DNA from: Bog-756 sp963738545
GTDB taxonomy: Bacteria > Actinomycetota > Acidimicrobiia > Acidimicrobiales > RAAP-2
DNA: 64,000 nucleotides
Assembly: GCA_963738545.1 (NCBI GenBank)
Contig: CAVTXA010000007.1
Span: 992,001-1,056,000 of the forward strand
Reading direction: 5' to 3'
Positions 23,550-32,168 of this stretch are shown here, in pieces; the first letter of the stretch is position 1; the number at the start of each line of letters is the position of its first letter. The notes beneath the pieces are model-generated. The model made no database searches. It was not told where the DNA came from and was given only the letters and a program-made list of their open reading frames with translations. The translations under genes and the position numbers were made by a program.

Positions 23550-24833
23550 GTGGTGCCGGCTCGGACCCGTCCCGACGACCCCAACGGGGCCGTCTATGCC
23601 GTCTGGCGGACCGAGTCCGCCCGGCTCGTAGCAGCCCTCACACGGATGACTCGCGACGTGAGCCTCGCCGAGGACCTGGCCCAGGACGCCCTTGTCGCCG
23701 CGCTCGAGCAGTGGCCGGAGACGGGCGTGCCGGGCAACCCGATCGCATGGCTCATGACCGTGGCGAAGCGCCGAGCCATCGACCACTTCCGGCGCACCGA
23801 GACCATGCGCCGCAAGGTCGTCGAGCTGGGAGATGCCAGCGACAGGCAAGCGGCGGCGATGCCCGACGTCGAAAGTCAGGTCGACTACATCGAGGACGAC
23901 GTCCTCCGCCTCGTATTCCTGTCCTGCAATCCGGTGCTGACGCCCGAGTCACGGGCGGCGCTGACCCTGCGGCTCGTCGGCGGCCTCACCACGGCCGAGA
24001 TCGCCCGAGGATTCCTCGTCACCGAGTCCACCATGGGGCAACGGATCTCTCGGGCGAAGAAGACGCTGTCGGAGGCTCATGCCGAGTTCGAGCTGCCGGT
24101 GGGAGCGGAACGGACCGAGCGCCTCGACGACGTGATGGCGGTCATCTACCTGATCTTCAACGAGGGGTACACGGCCACCAGGGGTGAGGACTGGATGCGC
24201 CAAGACCTCGTGGACGAGGCAATCCGGCTGGCGCGGATGCTGGTCGACCTCACTCCCGACGAACCCGAAGTGTTCGCACTGGAGGCCCTCCTCGAGATCC
24301 AGGGCTCGCGGATGCCGGCCCGCCTCGACGAGCACGGGATCCCGGTCCTGCTGGAGGAGCAGGACCGTAGCCTCTGGGATCAGGTGCGCGTCCGGCGGGG
24401 CCTGGCGACCCTGGGGCGAGCGGAGGAGTTGGCCGCGACCGGGGCCCCGGTCGGGCGTTACTTCCTGCAGGCCCTGATCGCGGCACAGCACGGGCGCGCT
24501 AAGCGCGCAGAGGAGACGGACTGGCACCGGATCGCGGCTCTCTACGACGTCCTGTCCCGCACCGCGCCCGGGCCGGTCGTTGAGGTCAACCGGGCCGTCG
24601 CCCACGGTCGGGCGTTCGGTGCCGACGCCGGTCTTGCCGTCCTGGAGGAGGTACGCGACGACGCGCTCGGCGAGTCACCGTTGGTGCCGAGCGTGCGTGG
24701 AGACCTGCTCGAGCGGGCTGGTCGGCACGATCAGGCGATGGCCGCGTTCACCGAGGCGGCGGCACGTTCGGCGAATGCAGGTGAACGCGCCGTACTGGTG
24801 CGGCGGGCGGACCAGAACCGGCCGCCTTCCTAG
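23550..24833 (+). CDS. ECF42-group sigma factor with TPR-like C-terminal extension
   Basis: About 427 residues. N-terminal sigma domains: VWRTESARLVAALTRMTRDV, LAEDLAQDALVAALEQWPETG, NPIAWLMTVAKRRAIDHFRR and region 4 as LVGGLTTAEIARGFLVTEST. The C-terminal 200 residues (IFNEGYTATRGEDWMRQDL, ALLEIQGSRMPARLDEHG, YFLQALIAAQHGRAKRAEE, AVAHGRAFGADAGLAVLEEV) are the helical extension typical of ECF42, thought to replace an anti-sigma factor. Start is GTG 23550 or 23553. Cotranscribed with the DGPF gene. Confidence 0.9.
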   Translation: MVPARTRPDDPNGAVYAVWRTESARLVAALTRMTRDVSLAEDLAQDALVAALEQWPETGVPGNPIAWLMTVAKRRAIDHFRRTETMRRKVVELGDASDRQAAAMPDVESQVDYIEDDVLRLVFLSCNPVLTPESRAALTLRLVGGLTTAEIARGFLVTESTMGQRISRAKKTLSEAHAEFELPVGAERTERLDDVMAVIYLIFNEGYTATRGEDWMRQDLVDEAIRLARMLVDLTPDEPEVFALEALLEIQGSRMPARLDEHGIPVLLEEQDRSLWDQVRVRRGLATLGRAEELAATGAPVGRYFLQALIAAQHGRAKRAEETDWHRIAALYDVLSRTAPGPVVEVNRAVAHGRAFGADAGLAVLEEVRDDALGESPLVPSVRGDLLERAGRHDQAMAAFTEAAARSANAGERAVLVRRADQNRPPS

Positions 24834-24887
24834 TACCGCGCCTCCGCGTGGGATGGAGGCTGGGATCGATGCCCGCGCGTGATGCTT

Positions 24888-24905
24888 ACCGGCGCTAGGG
24901 GGCAA
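24888..24905 (+). repeat. Boundary repeat copy (+)
   Basis: ACCGGCGCTAGGGGGCAA between the convergent ends of the sigma gene and the DinB gene. Confidence 0.55.
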
Positions 24906-24932
24906 CGAGCGCGAAGTGAATCAGACGAAGTC

Positions 24933-25529
24933 CTAGGCACCTACTCGGCCATCGATACGTTCACGGAGCAGGTCAGCATGGCCGCAGTGGCGGGCGTACT
25001 CCTCGACCATGTGCATGAGGACCTCACGTACGGCAACTTCCTCTTCCTCGTCCGGGAGGGGCACCGTGGCTCCAAGGTCACCGCATCCATCGACGTACCG
25101 CTCTGCGTAGGCGACTTCCTCGTGCCACGCGTCCCACGCCTCGCTGACGATGGACGTCACGGGGCTCGCGCCGTTGAAGTCGGCGTCATGGTCTTCGGTG
25201 GTACGGAACCGACGAGGAGCGTCCTCGCCCGAGAGAGCTCGACGGAACCAGTACCGCTCGACATCGGCCATGTGCCGGATGAGTCCCAAGAGGGACATGT
25301 TCGACGGTGGGGCCGATCTCCTAGCCAGCCGCTCGGCATCCAGACCTTGACATTTGAGTTCCAGCGTCTGGCGGCAGCCCTTCAGGAAGTCGACCAGCGT
25401 GGCCTTCTCTCCGACTGATGTGGTGTCACTCCTTGGATCCTCATCGGGCGCAACGAATAGGTTCGACCATCCAAAATGGCGCTCGGTCGGGACTGCATGG
25501 TCTGGGCTCTGGCTGTCGTCAGTGGTCAC
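24933..25529 (-). CDS. DinB-family (DUF664) metal-dependent protein
   Basis: About 198 residues from GTG 25529. DinB marks: EKATLVDFLKGCRQTLELK, SLLGLIRHMADVERYWFRR (first metal His), DPAWDEWH-like AWDAWHEEVAYAERYV and VREVLMHMVEEYARHCGHAD (second and third His). DinB/DUF664 enzymes bind Zn or Ni and transfer thiols such as mycothiol or bacillithiol; the substrate is unknown. A single-gene module with a boundary repeat on each side. Confidence 0.85.
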   Translation of the reverse strand: MTTDDSQSPDHAVPTERHFGWSNLFVAPDEDPRSDTTSVGEKATLVDFLKGCRQTLELKCQGLDAERLARRSAPPSNMSLLGLIRHMADVERYWFRRALSGEDAPRRFRTTEDHDADFNGASPVTSIVSEAWDAWHEEVAYAERYVDGCGDLGATVPLPDEEEEVAVREVLMHMVEEYARHCGHADLLRERIDGRVGA

Positions 25530-25620
25530 GGCTTCAGCCTTGTCGATGGCGAGTTGACGTGCACGTGCTCGAACTACTGCGTAGTTGTCACCACGTCTCA
25601 CGTTGCTGCCGTGCCTAACT

Positions 25621-25641
25621 GATCCGACGATAAGGGGCACC
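25621..25641 (+). repeat. Boundary repeat copy (+)
   Basis: A copy with core CCGACGATAAGGGGCACC between divergent genes, just before the GntR promoter. Confidence 0.6.
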
Positions 25642-25651
25642 TCGACACGAC

Positions 25652-25700
25652 TTGACTCTCGGGGAGCGTAGCGTATGATTCCACTAGCTTCCTAGTGAAA
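25652..25700 (+). promoter_or_regulatory. Promoter and GntR operator
   Basis: TTGACT (25652), 16 bp, TATGAT (25674). Overlapping the start of transcription is the inverted repeat TTCCACTAG-CTTC-CTAGTGAAA (25679-25700, one mismatch in 9). This is the expected place for autorepression by the YtrA-type GntR protein encoded 10 bp downstream. Confidence 0.75.
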
Positions 25701-25710
25701 TAGAGGTCAG

Positions 25711-26103
25711 ATGATCGAGTTCTACCTAGATCAGAAGTCGGGCGTGACGCCCTACTTGCAGTTGGTCCAGCAGGTCCGGCGGGCCGTCAAACTCGGACTC
25801 CTGCGGGATGGCGACCAGCTCCCAACCGTCAAGGATGTCGTCGGGAAGATCGCCATCAACCCCAACACGGTGTCCAAGGCTTACCGAGAGCTCGAGCACC
25901 AGGGACTGGTCGTCGCCCGAACCGGGGTCGGAACCTTCGTTGCCATCACCCCTAGCGACGGACCCTCTGCGACACTCCGGCCGCTCCGACGAGATTTGGA
26001 ACGCTGGATCGCACGGGCCCGTGATGCAGGTCTCGATGACGAGAGCATCGAAGCCCTCTTCATCGAATCCTTTCGAGACACATCCTCGGAGGCCGTACGG
26101 TGA
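25711..26103 (+). CDS. GntR-family (YtrA subgroup) transcriptional regulator
   Basis: A 130-residue regulator: winged HTH with GVTPYLQLVQQVRRAVKLGL, DQLPTVKDVVGKIAINPNTV and SKAYRELEHQGLVVARTG, followed by a short helical tail instead of a full ligand domain, as in YtrA. Its stop overlaps the ABC ATPase start by 4 bp. YtrA-type repressors usually control the ABC transporter in their own operon, matching the layout here. Confidence 0.9.
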   Translation: MIEFYLDQKSGVTPYLQLVQQVRRAVKLGLLRDGDQLPTVKDVVGKIAINPNTVSKAYRELEHQGLVVARTGVGTFVAITPSDGPSATLRPLRRDLERWIARARDAGLDDESIEALFIESFRDTSSEAVR

Positions 26104-26996
26104 CCGCCGTCCTGGAGGCGACCGATCTCGGCAAGAGGTATCGCCACAAGTGGGCGCTCAGCGACTGCACATTGAGCGTCCCACAAGGTCACGTGGTGGG
26201 TCTCGTTGGACCGAACGGGTCGGGAAAGTCGACGCTGCTGAACCTTGCTGCAGGCCTCTTGGCCCCCAGTGCGGGAAGACTCGACGTGCTGGGAGGTACG
26301 CCGGCACGTGATGCCACAGCCCTGGGTCGCCTGGGATTTGTCGCCCAAGATCCACCCGTCTATTCAGCGCTCAGCGTCCGTGACCATCTTCGCTTTGGCG
26401 CCAAGCTCAATCCCCGATGGGACGCCGACCTGGCCACGACCCGTGTCGGCGATCTCGGGCTGGATCTCAACCAGCGAGCAGGCAAGCTCTCGGGCGGTCA
26501 GCGCGGACAGCTCGCGCTTACCTTGGCAATCGCCAAGCGGCCGGAGCTGCTCCTACTCGACGAGCCGGTCGCCAGCTTGGACCCCCTCGCTCGTCGTGAA
26601 TTCCTCCAGATCCTCATGGAGACGGCCGCCGACCAGGAGGTCAGCATCGTGTTGTCGTCCCACCTCGTCTCCGACGTCGAGCGGGTCTGTGACTACCTGG
26701 TCGTTCTCGCCGATTCACGGGTCCAACTGGCCGGCGACGTGGACGACCTTGTGGGCAGTCATCATCGACTCGTCGGCCCCCGCCGTGAGCTCGCCGGCTA
26801 CACCGCCAACCAGGAGGTGATCGATGCCAGCCATACGGACCGACAAAGCATTCTTCTGGTGCGAAGCCACGGACCGATACTGGAGGAGGCATGGACCATC
26901 GAACCGGTCAGCCTCGAAGACCTGGTCTTGGCCTACATGGCTCGGGGGACACACCGGCGCACCGACCAACACCTCGTTGGGGAGGTCCCGGAATGA
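26100..26996 (+). CDS. ABC transporter ATP-binding protein
   Basis: A 298-residue ATPase: Walker A as GLVGPNGSGKSTLLNLAAG, signature LSGGQRGQLALTLAIAKRPE, Walker B LLLLDEPVASLDPLARREF and the switch His in VLSSHLVSDVERV. The C-terminal 80 residues follow the pattern of export-type CcmA/BcrA ATPases. GTG start overlaps the GntR stop; its own stop overlaps the permease start (ATGA). Confidence 0.93.
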   Translation: MTAVLEATDLGKRYRHKWALSDCTLSVPQGHVVGLVGPNGSGKSTLLNLAAGLLAPSAGRLDVLGGTPARDATALGRLGFVAQDPPVYSALSVRDHLRFGAKLNPRWDADLATTRVGDLGLDLNQRAGKLSGGQRGQLALTLAIAKRPELLLLDEPVASLDPLARREFLQILMETAADQEVSIVLSSHLVSDVERVCDYLVVLADSRVQLAGDVDDLVGSHHRLVGPRRELAGYTANQEVIDASHTDRQSILLVRSHGPILEEAWTIEPVSLEDLVLAYMARGTHRRTDQHLVGEVPE

Positions 26997-28042
26997 CCTG
27001 GCTGGTGTGGCGCCAGTTTCGGACCCAGGCCGTTGTCGTCGCCGGATTGCTCGTGGTAATCGCCGTTGCCCTTGCCGCCACTGGCCCCCATCTCGCCCAC
27101 CTCTACGACACGACCGTGGCCACGTGCGCCCAGCACAACGACTGCGTGTCGGCCAGGGCCCATTTCCAGGCCCAAGCGAAGTGGCACAACGCACTCAACC
27201 TGTTGGTGCTGGCAGCCCCGGCACTGCTCGGTGCCTTCTGGGGCGCACCGCTCGTCGCCCGAGACCTCGAGTCCCGGACGAACGTTCTCGCCTGGACCCA
27301 GAGCGTGACCAGATCCCGGTGGTTGCTGGTCAAGGTGGCCATCACGGGCGCGGCGGGCGCGATCGCAGCGGGCCTGCTGAGCCTCATGGTGACCTGGTGG
27401 TCCTCGCCGCACGACCGCCTCGTGAATGCCCCCTACTCGGTGTTCGACCAACGAGACATCGTCCCAGCGGCCTACGCTCTCTTTGCGGTGGCGCTAGGGG
27501 TCGTACTGGGAGTGGTCATCCGCCGCACTCTTCCCGCGATGGCAGCCACGCTTGCAGCATTCGCGGTGATCCTCTTCGGGTTCGGATCGTGGATCCGGCC
27601 TCGGATCCTTTCGGCCTCCCACTCGACGGGAGTCTTCGTACTCCCGGGTCCGAACAGTATCTTCCCCACACCGCATGGCGTCGGACCTCGTGATTGGATC
27701 TACTCCGAATCGGTGGTGACCTCCACGGGCCGCATGGTTGGCACATACGACCCCGGAGCTAACGGCCCGATCAACGGCCTCACCACCGCTCCTCACGAAG
27801 CCGCCAGCAACGCCGTTGCCAAATGCGCCAGCAGCTCCCCATCGGCGGGCCGGTCGCTTGTGTCGCAGACGCAGGCTGCGGTGCAGCAGTGCGTCGATCG
27901 GTTTCACCTTCACACGATCGTGACGTACCTTCCGTCAAGTCGTTACTGGGGGCTGCAGTGGAGCGAGGCCATGATCTTCGTAGCCGGCGCCGTCGCTTTG
28001 ATTGCGGTCGGCCTCTGGTGGATCCGCAATCGCGTTTCCTGA
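26993..28042 (+). CDS. ABC transporter permease
   Basis: About 349 residues from ATG 26993 (MTWLVWRQFRTQAVVVAGLL). Six membrane segments are visible: residues near 12-32, 75-95 (NLLVLAAPALLGAFWGAPLV), 120-140, 160-185, 190-210 and the C-terminal FVAGAVALIAVGLWWIRNR, with a large external loop between the fifth and sixth. Together with the ATPase it forms a two-gene exporter of the YtrA-controlled type. Substrate unknown; cell-envelope stressors or lantibiotics are typical for such systems. Confidence 0.85.
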   Translation: MTWLVWRQFRTQAVVVAGLLVVIAVALAATGPHLAHLYDTTVATCAQHNDCVSARAHFQAQAKWHNALNLLVLAAPALLGAFWGAPLVARDLESRTNVLAWTQSVTRSRWLLVKVAITGAAGAIAAGLLSLMVTWWSSPHDRLVNAPYSVFDQRDIVPAAYALFAVALGVVLGVVIRRTLPAMAATLAAFAVILFGFGSWIRPRILSASHSTGVFVLPGPNSIFPTPHGVGPRDWIYSESVVTSTGRMVGTYDPGANGPINGLTTAPHEAASNAVAKCASSSPSAGRSLVSQTQAAVQQCVDRFHLHTIVTYLPSSRYWGLQWSEAMIFVAGAVALIAVGLWWIRNRVS

Positions 28043-28095
28043 ATCAGTGACGCCGAGATCGCCCATTCTCTGAGTATCGACTGAGGGCCCCAGTC

Positions 28096-28114
28096 GTGTC
28101 GGTCGGGGGGCACC
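28096..28114 (+). repeat. Boundary repeat copy (+), diverged
   Basis: GTGTCGGTCGGGGGGCACC after the permease gene. It runs directly into the GC-rich segment at 28,131. Confidence 0.5.
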
Positions 28115-28130
28115 TCTAACTGGTCACCGA

Positions 28131-28180
28131 GGCCCCCTCCCTGCCGCCCTGCCCTCCCCGTTTCCGGTGCGCCTCCGGTG
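28131..28180. repeat. Partial copy of the GC-rich palindromic element
   Basis: CCCCTCCCTGCCGCCCTGCC followed by CTCCCCGTTTCCGGTGCGCC matches, in reverse orientation, the right arm at about 35,544-35,590 and resembles the left arm at 35,163-35,205. Only one arm is present here. Confidence 0.75.
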
Positions 28181-28396
28181 CGCCGGGGGCCTCGCCCGCG
28201 ATCAAGATCCCGGCGACTGTGCCCGGACTCCGTGGTGGTGGTCAAGGTGCCACAGGGGTGGTGGGGGCACTCTTTACCCGGAGCCACAAGAGCGGAAAGA
28301 AAAACGCCAGCGTTCGCAACACAACTGATCGGTTTGTTCCTGCTAGCCGCCAAGACAGATAATCGCTGCACATCGGCCGATTTGGGCCAGGCAGAC

Positions 28397-28690
28397 TTAC
28401 GACACCACGTCGTAGAAAGTCTGAACGACGCCCTCGTCGAGTGCTGCAAGCACTTTTTCCAAGTGACCACTTGCCATGATCAACTCGCCGAATGCGGCAT
28501 CGTGGGCCTCTCGTGTCGACCACGTCTGGATAAATGCAGAGGATCGTGGATCAACCTGATCGACGAGGATCTCGAATGACTCACATCCGTCGGCCGCCAG
28601 AATGCGTTTCCGGCCCTCAGTCTGAAGTTCGAGAAGCGAACCCTCCTGACCTTCGGCAGCGTGAAAACGGGTCACGGTCGTAACGCTCAT
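28397..28690 (-). CDS. Antibiotic-biosynthesis-monooxygenase (ABM) domain protein
   Basis: A 97-residue single-domain protein: VTTVTRFHAAEGQEGSLLEL, CESFEILVDQVDPRSSAFIQ, the signature TWSTREAHDAAFGELIMASG and the terminal VVQTFYDVVS. ABM proteins are dimeric ferredoxin-like folds acting as cofactor-free quinol monooxygenases or heme-degrading enzymes. No specific substrate residues can be named. A divergent neighbour of the 28,887 gene. Confidence 0.85.
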   Translation of the reverse strand: MSVTTVTRFHAAEGQEGSLLELQTEGRKRILAADGCESFEILVDQVDPRSSAFIQTWSTREAHDAAFGELIMASGHLEKVLAALDEGVVQTFYDVVS

Positions 28691-28720
28691 GGCAACGCCT
28701 CGGTTCCTAGGAGTGGTGAC

Positions 28721-28742
28721 CCGAACGCTACCGGACGTTCGG
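28721..28742. promoter_or_regulatory. Inverted repeat between divergent genes
   Basis: CCGAACG-N8-CGTTCGG, perfect 7-bp arms, followed by GCCGG-N6-CCGGC. Between the ABM gene and the 28,887 gene; possibly a shared operator. Confidence 0.4.
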
Positions 28743-28886
28743 ATCGCCGGCTCAATCCGGCGGTCTTGGGCAGCGGAGTGATCAGGTCGACAAGCCGCCT
28801 TATTCGAGGGGTAGGGTCCGTGGTGTTACGTCCGGGGGACGAACAGGCGCAACTGCGCGTCTATTAGGAGGAAAGGACATAGCACT

Positions 28887-29162
28887 ATGGCGTTGGGCAT
28901 CTATTTCGCACACGAAGGCTTTACACCGGAGAAGTACGACAGCGCTATCAAGCAACTGGAAGCTGCCGGCGCAGGAAAGCCGAAGGGGCGCACTTATCAC
29001 TGTGCTCTGGAGTCGGATGGCATGATCCAGGTCTTCGATATTTGGGAGTCCCAGGAGGACTTTGACGAATTCGGGCCGACGCTGATTCCGATCCTCGCAG
29101 GGCTAGGTGTCGACCTGAAGGAGCCCATGGTCGCTACCGTCCACAACGTGGTGACCGGCTGA
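28887..29162 (+). CDS. Small alpha/beta-barrel-like conserved protein
   Basis: A 91-residue protein: MALGIYFAHEGFTPEKYDSA, IKQLEAAGAGKPKGRTYHCA, MIQVFDIWESQEDFDEFG and the end DLKEPMVATVHNVVTG. The strand-helix-strand plan and FDIWES-EDF are typical of dimeric ferredoxin-like proteins related to ABM/stress-responsive barrels. AGGAGGAAAGG precedes the ATG. Function unknown. Confidence 0.75.
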   Translation: MALGIYFAHEGFTPEKYDSAIKQLEAAGAGKPKGRTYHCALESDGMIQVFDIWESQEDFDEFGPTLIPILAGLGVDLKEPMVATVHNVVTG

Positions 29163-29190
29163 GTCTTCCGGCCCCTTGGGTGGTGTCGCG

Positions 29191-29211
29191 TACCCGGCGA
29201 TCTGGGACAGT
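29191..29211 (+). repeat. Boundary repeat copy (+)
   Basis: A copy with core ACCCGGCGATCTGGGACAG between convergent gene ends. Confidence 0.65.
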
Positions 29212-29224
29212 CGTCGTCCGGTGG

Positions 29225-30010
29225 CTAGCCACTCAATGGAATGACCATGTGCGTGGACTGAGCAACGGCAACGGCAAGGTCCTGGTTGACGGTGGCGTGG
29301 CCGTGGAAACTGACCTCGCACGTGACGCCGGCCTGCCTCCACTCCACCATTTCGTGGCCGCTGACCGTCTCCATGTACTGGTCAGCGATCGGGGCGGAAG
29401 GGCCGGGGTCCTGTCCGCACTCGTACATCGATGCATTTGAGCGGTGTACGACGAGTGGCGGGAGGTGTGGGACAGGTGCGCAGTATCCCGGAATCGGGGT
29501 GGGACGAAGGGCCGGATCGGTCCTGGCGTTGAAATGCCGAGCAGACATGACGACGAAGTGTCCGATGCCCGGTAGGTAGCCGATATATCCGTCCGGTACT
29601 TCAAAGCTGTATTGATCTACAAGGAAGTACGTTCCCGAAGCACCGATGAACGGGCGCCCACAAATCGGCAAGTTCGAGTTTGCACAATTCAATGCAGACA
29701 GCGAGTCGGGCATCGGGACGGGCAGCAACGTCGGACACGGGACAGGTGCATGGGTCGCGTCGGCAGCCTGCTGGCATTCCTGCCATTCCCCTAGGGTGAT
29801 CGGGTTGAGCGCCACGCCATCAATGATCGTGGCGCTCACCTTGGGAACCGGGGTGCTCGGCGGAGGAGCCTTGGCTGCGGGTGTTATCGAGGAGCATCCG
29901 GAGAGCACCAGCACCACCAGGACCGGGGCGCAACCGAGACGCTTGAGCACAAGTTGAGCGTACCGTCGACGCTGGAGACCGCTCCTGGCTGCTGCAGACG
30001 TGGTGCCCAT
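29225..30010 (-). CDS. Putative lipoprotein
   Basis: From ATG 30010 the N-terminus has a basic region (QRRRYAQLVLKR) and hydrophobic LGCAPVLVVLVLSGC, with lipobox LSGC. The mature part is Pro-rich, then has a domain with cysteine pairs (WQECQQAADATHAPVPCPTL, CANSNLPICG, PGYCAPVPHL, CGQDPG, VTCEVSFHG) likely forming disulfides outside the cell. No family known to me. Confidence 0.7.
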   Translation of the reverse strand: MGTTSAAARSGLQRRRYAQLVLKRLGCAPVLVVLVLSGCSSITPAAKAPPPSTPVPKVSATIIDGVALNPITLGEWQECQQAADATHAPVPCPTLLPVPMPDSLSALNCANSNLPICGRPFIGASGTYFLVDQYSFEVPDGYIGYLPGIGHFVVMSARHFNARTDPALRPTPIPGYCAPVPHLPPLVVHRSNASMYECGQDPGPSAPIADQYMETVSGHEMVEWRQAGVTCEVSFHGHATVNQDLAVAVAQSTHMVIPLSG

Positions 30011-30068
30011 AACCCAAGTGTGGTTACGCGGGTTATCCACACGCTCGGATGTGCCGGTATGTCCCACC

Positions 30069-30088
30069 GACCCGGCGTTCGGGGGCAC
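30069..30088 (+). repeat. Boundary repeat copy (+)
   Basis: GACCCGGCGTTCGGGGGCAC between the lipoprotein start and the end of the Cys-pair pseudogene. Confidence 0.65.
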
Positions 30089-30094
30089 GCTGGC

Positions 30095-30365
30095 TCAGAT
30101 GCCTCCTGCCTGGCTCTGACACCTCGTGCATCGAAGGTCGTCCCACTTCAGCGAGCGAGCTAACCCGTGGCACGGGCAGCAACATTTCCCATTGGTACCC
30201 ACATAGCGCATTGACCTCTAGGGCCTCCTGGAGGTGACAGGTCGCCGTCGGCGTCTCGGCCTGGTTCGGGTATGACGGCGATCCTTGGACGTAGCCCTTG
30301 CGCTCGGACCAGCTTGCATCGTCGCCTGGAATGCCGAGGCGCTCCGTGGAGACGATAAGAGCCAT
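30095..30365 (-). pseudogene. Small Cys-pair protein gene with one frameshift
   Basis: From ATG 30365: ALIVSTERLGIPGDDASW, CHLQEALEVNALCGYQWEML, VPRVSSLAE. Near 30,163 the frame must shift by one base to continue WDDLRCTRCQSQAGGI and stop at TGA 30095-30097; the shifted tail supplies the expected second CxxC pair of a zinc-ribbon-like protein. Without the shift the frame runs into unrelated residues. Function unknown. Confidence 0.6.
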
Positions 30366-30397
30366 GATCAAGTATCCCCGCACTCAGTAGAGTCCCG

Positions 30398-30418
30398 CAC
30401 CCGGCGATCAGGGATACC
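30398..30418 (+). repeat. Boundary repeat copy (+)
   Basis: A copy with core CCCGGCGATCAGGGATACC between divergent genes. Its right half GGGATACCT pairs with AAGTATCCC 30 bp upstream, giving a hairpin. Confidence 0.7.
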
Positions 30419-30611
30419 TGTCGCCGGTCTTCCAGTAGGGGAAGGGCGGGATGGACCGGCGTGTTACCGTCTTGAGCACGTATTCAATCGATAGGAGGTG
30501 GCCCCGTGAATGCAGCACCGAACGTGGGTGCTCTCACCTGTCGGGGATCGAGCGACTGAGATAGTCGGCCCCGGGGAGCGCCCAGCACGCATCTTGTGAA
30601 AGGCGACTTCC

Positions 30612-31609
30612 TTGAGTACAGCACCTCTTCCGGCTTCGTTTTCTCCTCCCACCAGCACCTACCGCAGGCCACGGTCCGCGGAGGATCAGGCCCAGGTCGA
30701 CAGCACGGACCAGAGCCGCGCTCAACGCCGGCGGGCGTTGGTCCTCCACGGTGGTGGATCCGCGGGGAATGCGTGGGAGATCGGCGTCATCGCCGGCCTC
30801 TTCAACGCCGGCGTGGACGTCACCGAGGCTGATCTGACTATTGGGACGTCGGCCGGGGCGACGGCGACGGCCCAGGTCACGAAGGCTTCTCCGGCCGATC
30901 TGCTCACTGTGATCCTCGACGCCCCATCCCCGCGCCAGGGAAGTGCCGGCAGTCCGAGCGTCGCACCCCCCTTGGCACCCGTCGTCGACCACATGGAAAG
31001 AACGAACCGAATCATCGCTGCCTCAAAGGACGCGGCAGACATGCGTCGAAGGATGGGTGCGGCCGCGCTCGAAATGGACGCTGCCTCAGACGGATCCGGA
31101 CAAGACCGTTGGCGTGCCGTGGTCGCTGCCCGGCTTCCCAGTCACCGAGGCCGGAACAAGCGATCCTCATCACGGCGGTCGACGCGCGCACAGGTGAGCC
31201 GGTGGTCTTCAACCGCCACAGCGGAGTCGATCTGGTTGACGCCGTCGCCGCCAGCACGGCTAACGGCTTCGGTGTACCTCCCTTCAGCATCGGCGATGAC
31301 CGGTTCATCGACGGCGGCTATCGACGCAACGAGAATGCCGATCTGGCGATCGGATACGAGCGGGTACTCGTTTTGTCGCCTTTCGGCGGCAGGTCGCGGC
31401 ATCCAGACGACTGGCGAATGCAGCTTTCTGCCCAAGTCGACGAGCTTCGCTTGAGCGGCGGCACCATCGAGACGGTCTTCCCCGATAGCAACTCCCTCGA
31501 TGCATTTGGGTCCAACATGATGGACCCCTCGAGGCGCCCACCATCGGCTCTAGCGGGTTACGAACAGGGGAGGGCCCACGGAGAGCGGCTCACTGAGTTC
31601 TGGCGGTGA
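30612..31609 (+). pseudogene. Patatin-like phospholipase gene with one frameshift
   Basis: First part: RRRALVLHGGGSAGNAWEIG (oxyanion loop), LTIGTSAGATATAQVT (nucleophile GTSAG) and RWRAVVAARLPSHR. At 31,147-31,150 one base appears missing; in the next frame the protein continues PEQAILITAVDARTGEPVVF, FIDGGYRRNENADLAIGYER (catalytic Asp in DGG) and ends at 31,609. Restoring the base gives a complete hydrolase of about 330 residues. Start uncertain (TTG 30612). Confidence 0.8.
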
Positions 31610-31650
31610 CGGCGCCGGGATTGCTATCCCCGAAGTGCTGGAGTGCTGAC

Positions 31651-31670
31651 TCCCGGCGATTAAGAGCAGC
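31651..31670 (+). repeat. Boundary repeat copy (+)
   Basis: TCCCGGCGATTAAGAGCAGC between convergent gene ends; left half conserved, right half diverged. Confidence 0.55.
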
Positions 31671-31702
31671 CTCCAGATGTAAGTCAGAGCCCAGTCAGTG
31701 AG

Positions 31703-32074
31703 CTACGAACTCGGTGCCCTGAGTTGAATAACGTTGCCGTCGGGATCGAGCGCGTCGTGCCGAGTGAGGCCATCCATGGTGAACGTTCGTCCTGTGACAA
31801 CACCCCGGTAGAGTTCGACCGCTTCTAAAGCAGTTTGGAGCGAGTCGATATCGAACACCGGCTTGATCGCAGAGATGTCTCGGGCTTCTGGTGGGGACTG
31901 GATGGAGATGGTCTTGGCCACTCCCGGCGGAACTGAGTGGACCAGAACCTCCTCCCGGTCGTTGTGAAGACGGATGTCACCCGAACCGTCATTCGTCGGC
32001 GTCATCCCGAGGACGGCCTCGTAGAAATCAGCTAGGCGATGGACATCGATTGAAAAAATGACCAGAGATCCCAT
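31703..32074 (-). CDS. VOC-family protein
   Basis: A 123-residue single VOC (glyoxalase/dioxygenase-like) protein: LVIFSIDVHRLADFYEAVLGM, IRLHNDREEVLVHSVPPGVA, KPVFDIDSLQTALEAVE and RHDALDPDGNVIQLRAPSS. The second-half DPDGN-IQL motif carries a usual metal-ligand position. Substrate unknown. The ATG follows a TACTGT hexamer by 6 nt, so it may be leaderless. Confidence 0.85.
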   Translation of the reverse strand: MGSLVIFSIDVHRLADFYEAVLGMTPTNDGSGDIRLHNDREEVLVHSVPPGVAKTISIQSPPEARDISAIKPVFDIDSLQTALEAVELYRGVVTGRTFTMDGLTRHDALDPDGNVIQLRAPSS

Positions 32075-32148
32075 GGCAAGACAGTAGTTACTCGTCCCGG
32101 GATCTGGATCCCGAGGTGCCGTTCCGCCACGGTCGATAACCGACCCGG

Positions 32149-32168
32149 TCCCGGCGATACGGGACACC
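32149..32168 (+). repeat. Boundary repeat copy (+)
   Basis: TCCCGGCGATACGGGACACC between divergent genes; last of the run of + copies. Confidence 0.7.
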
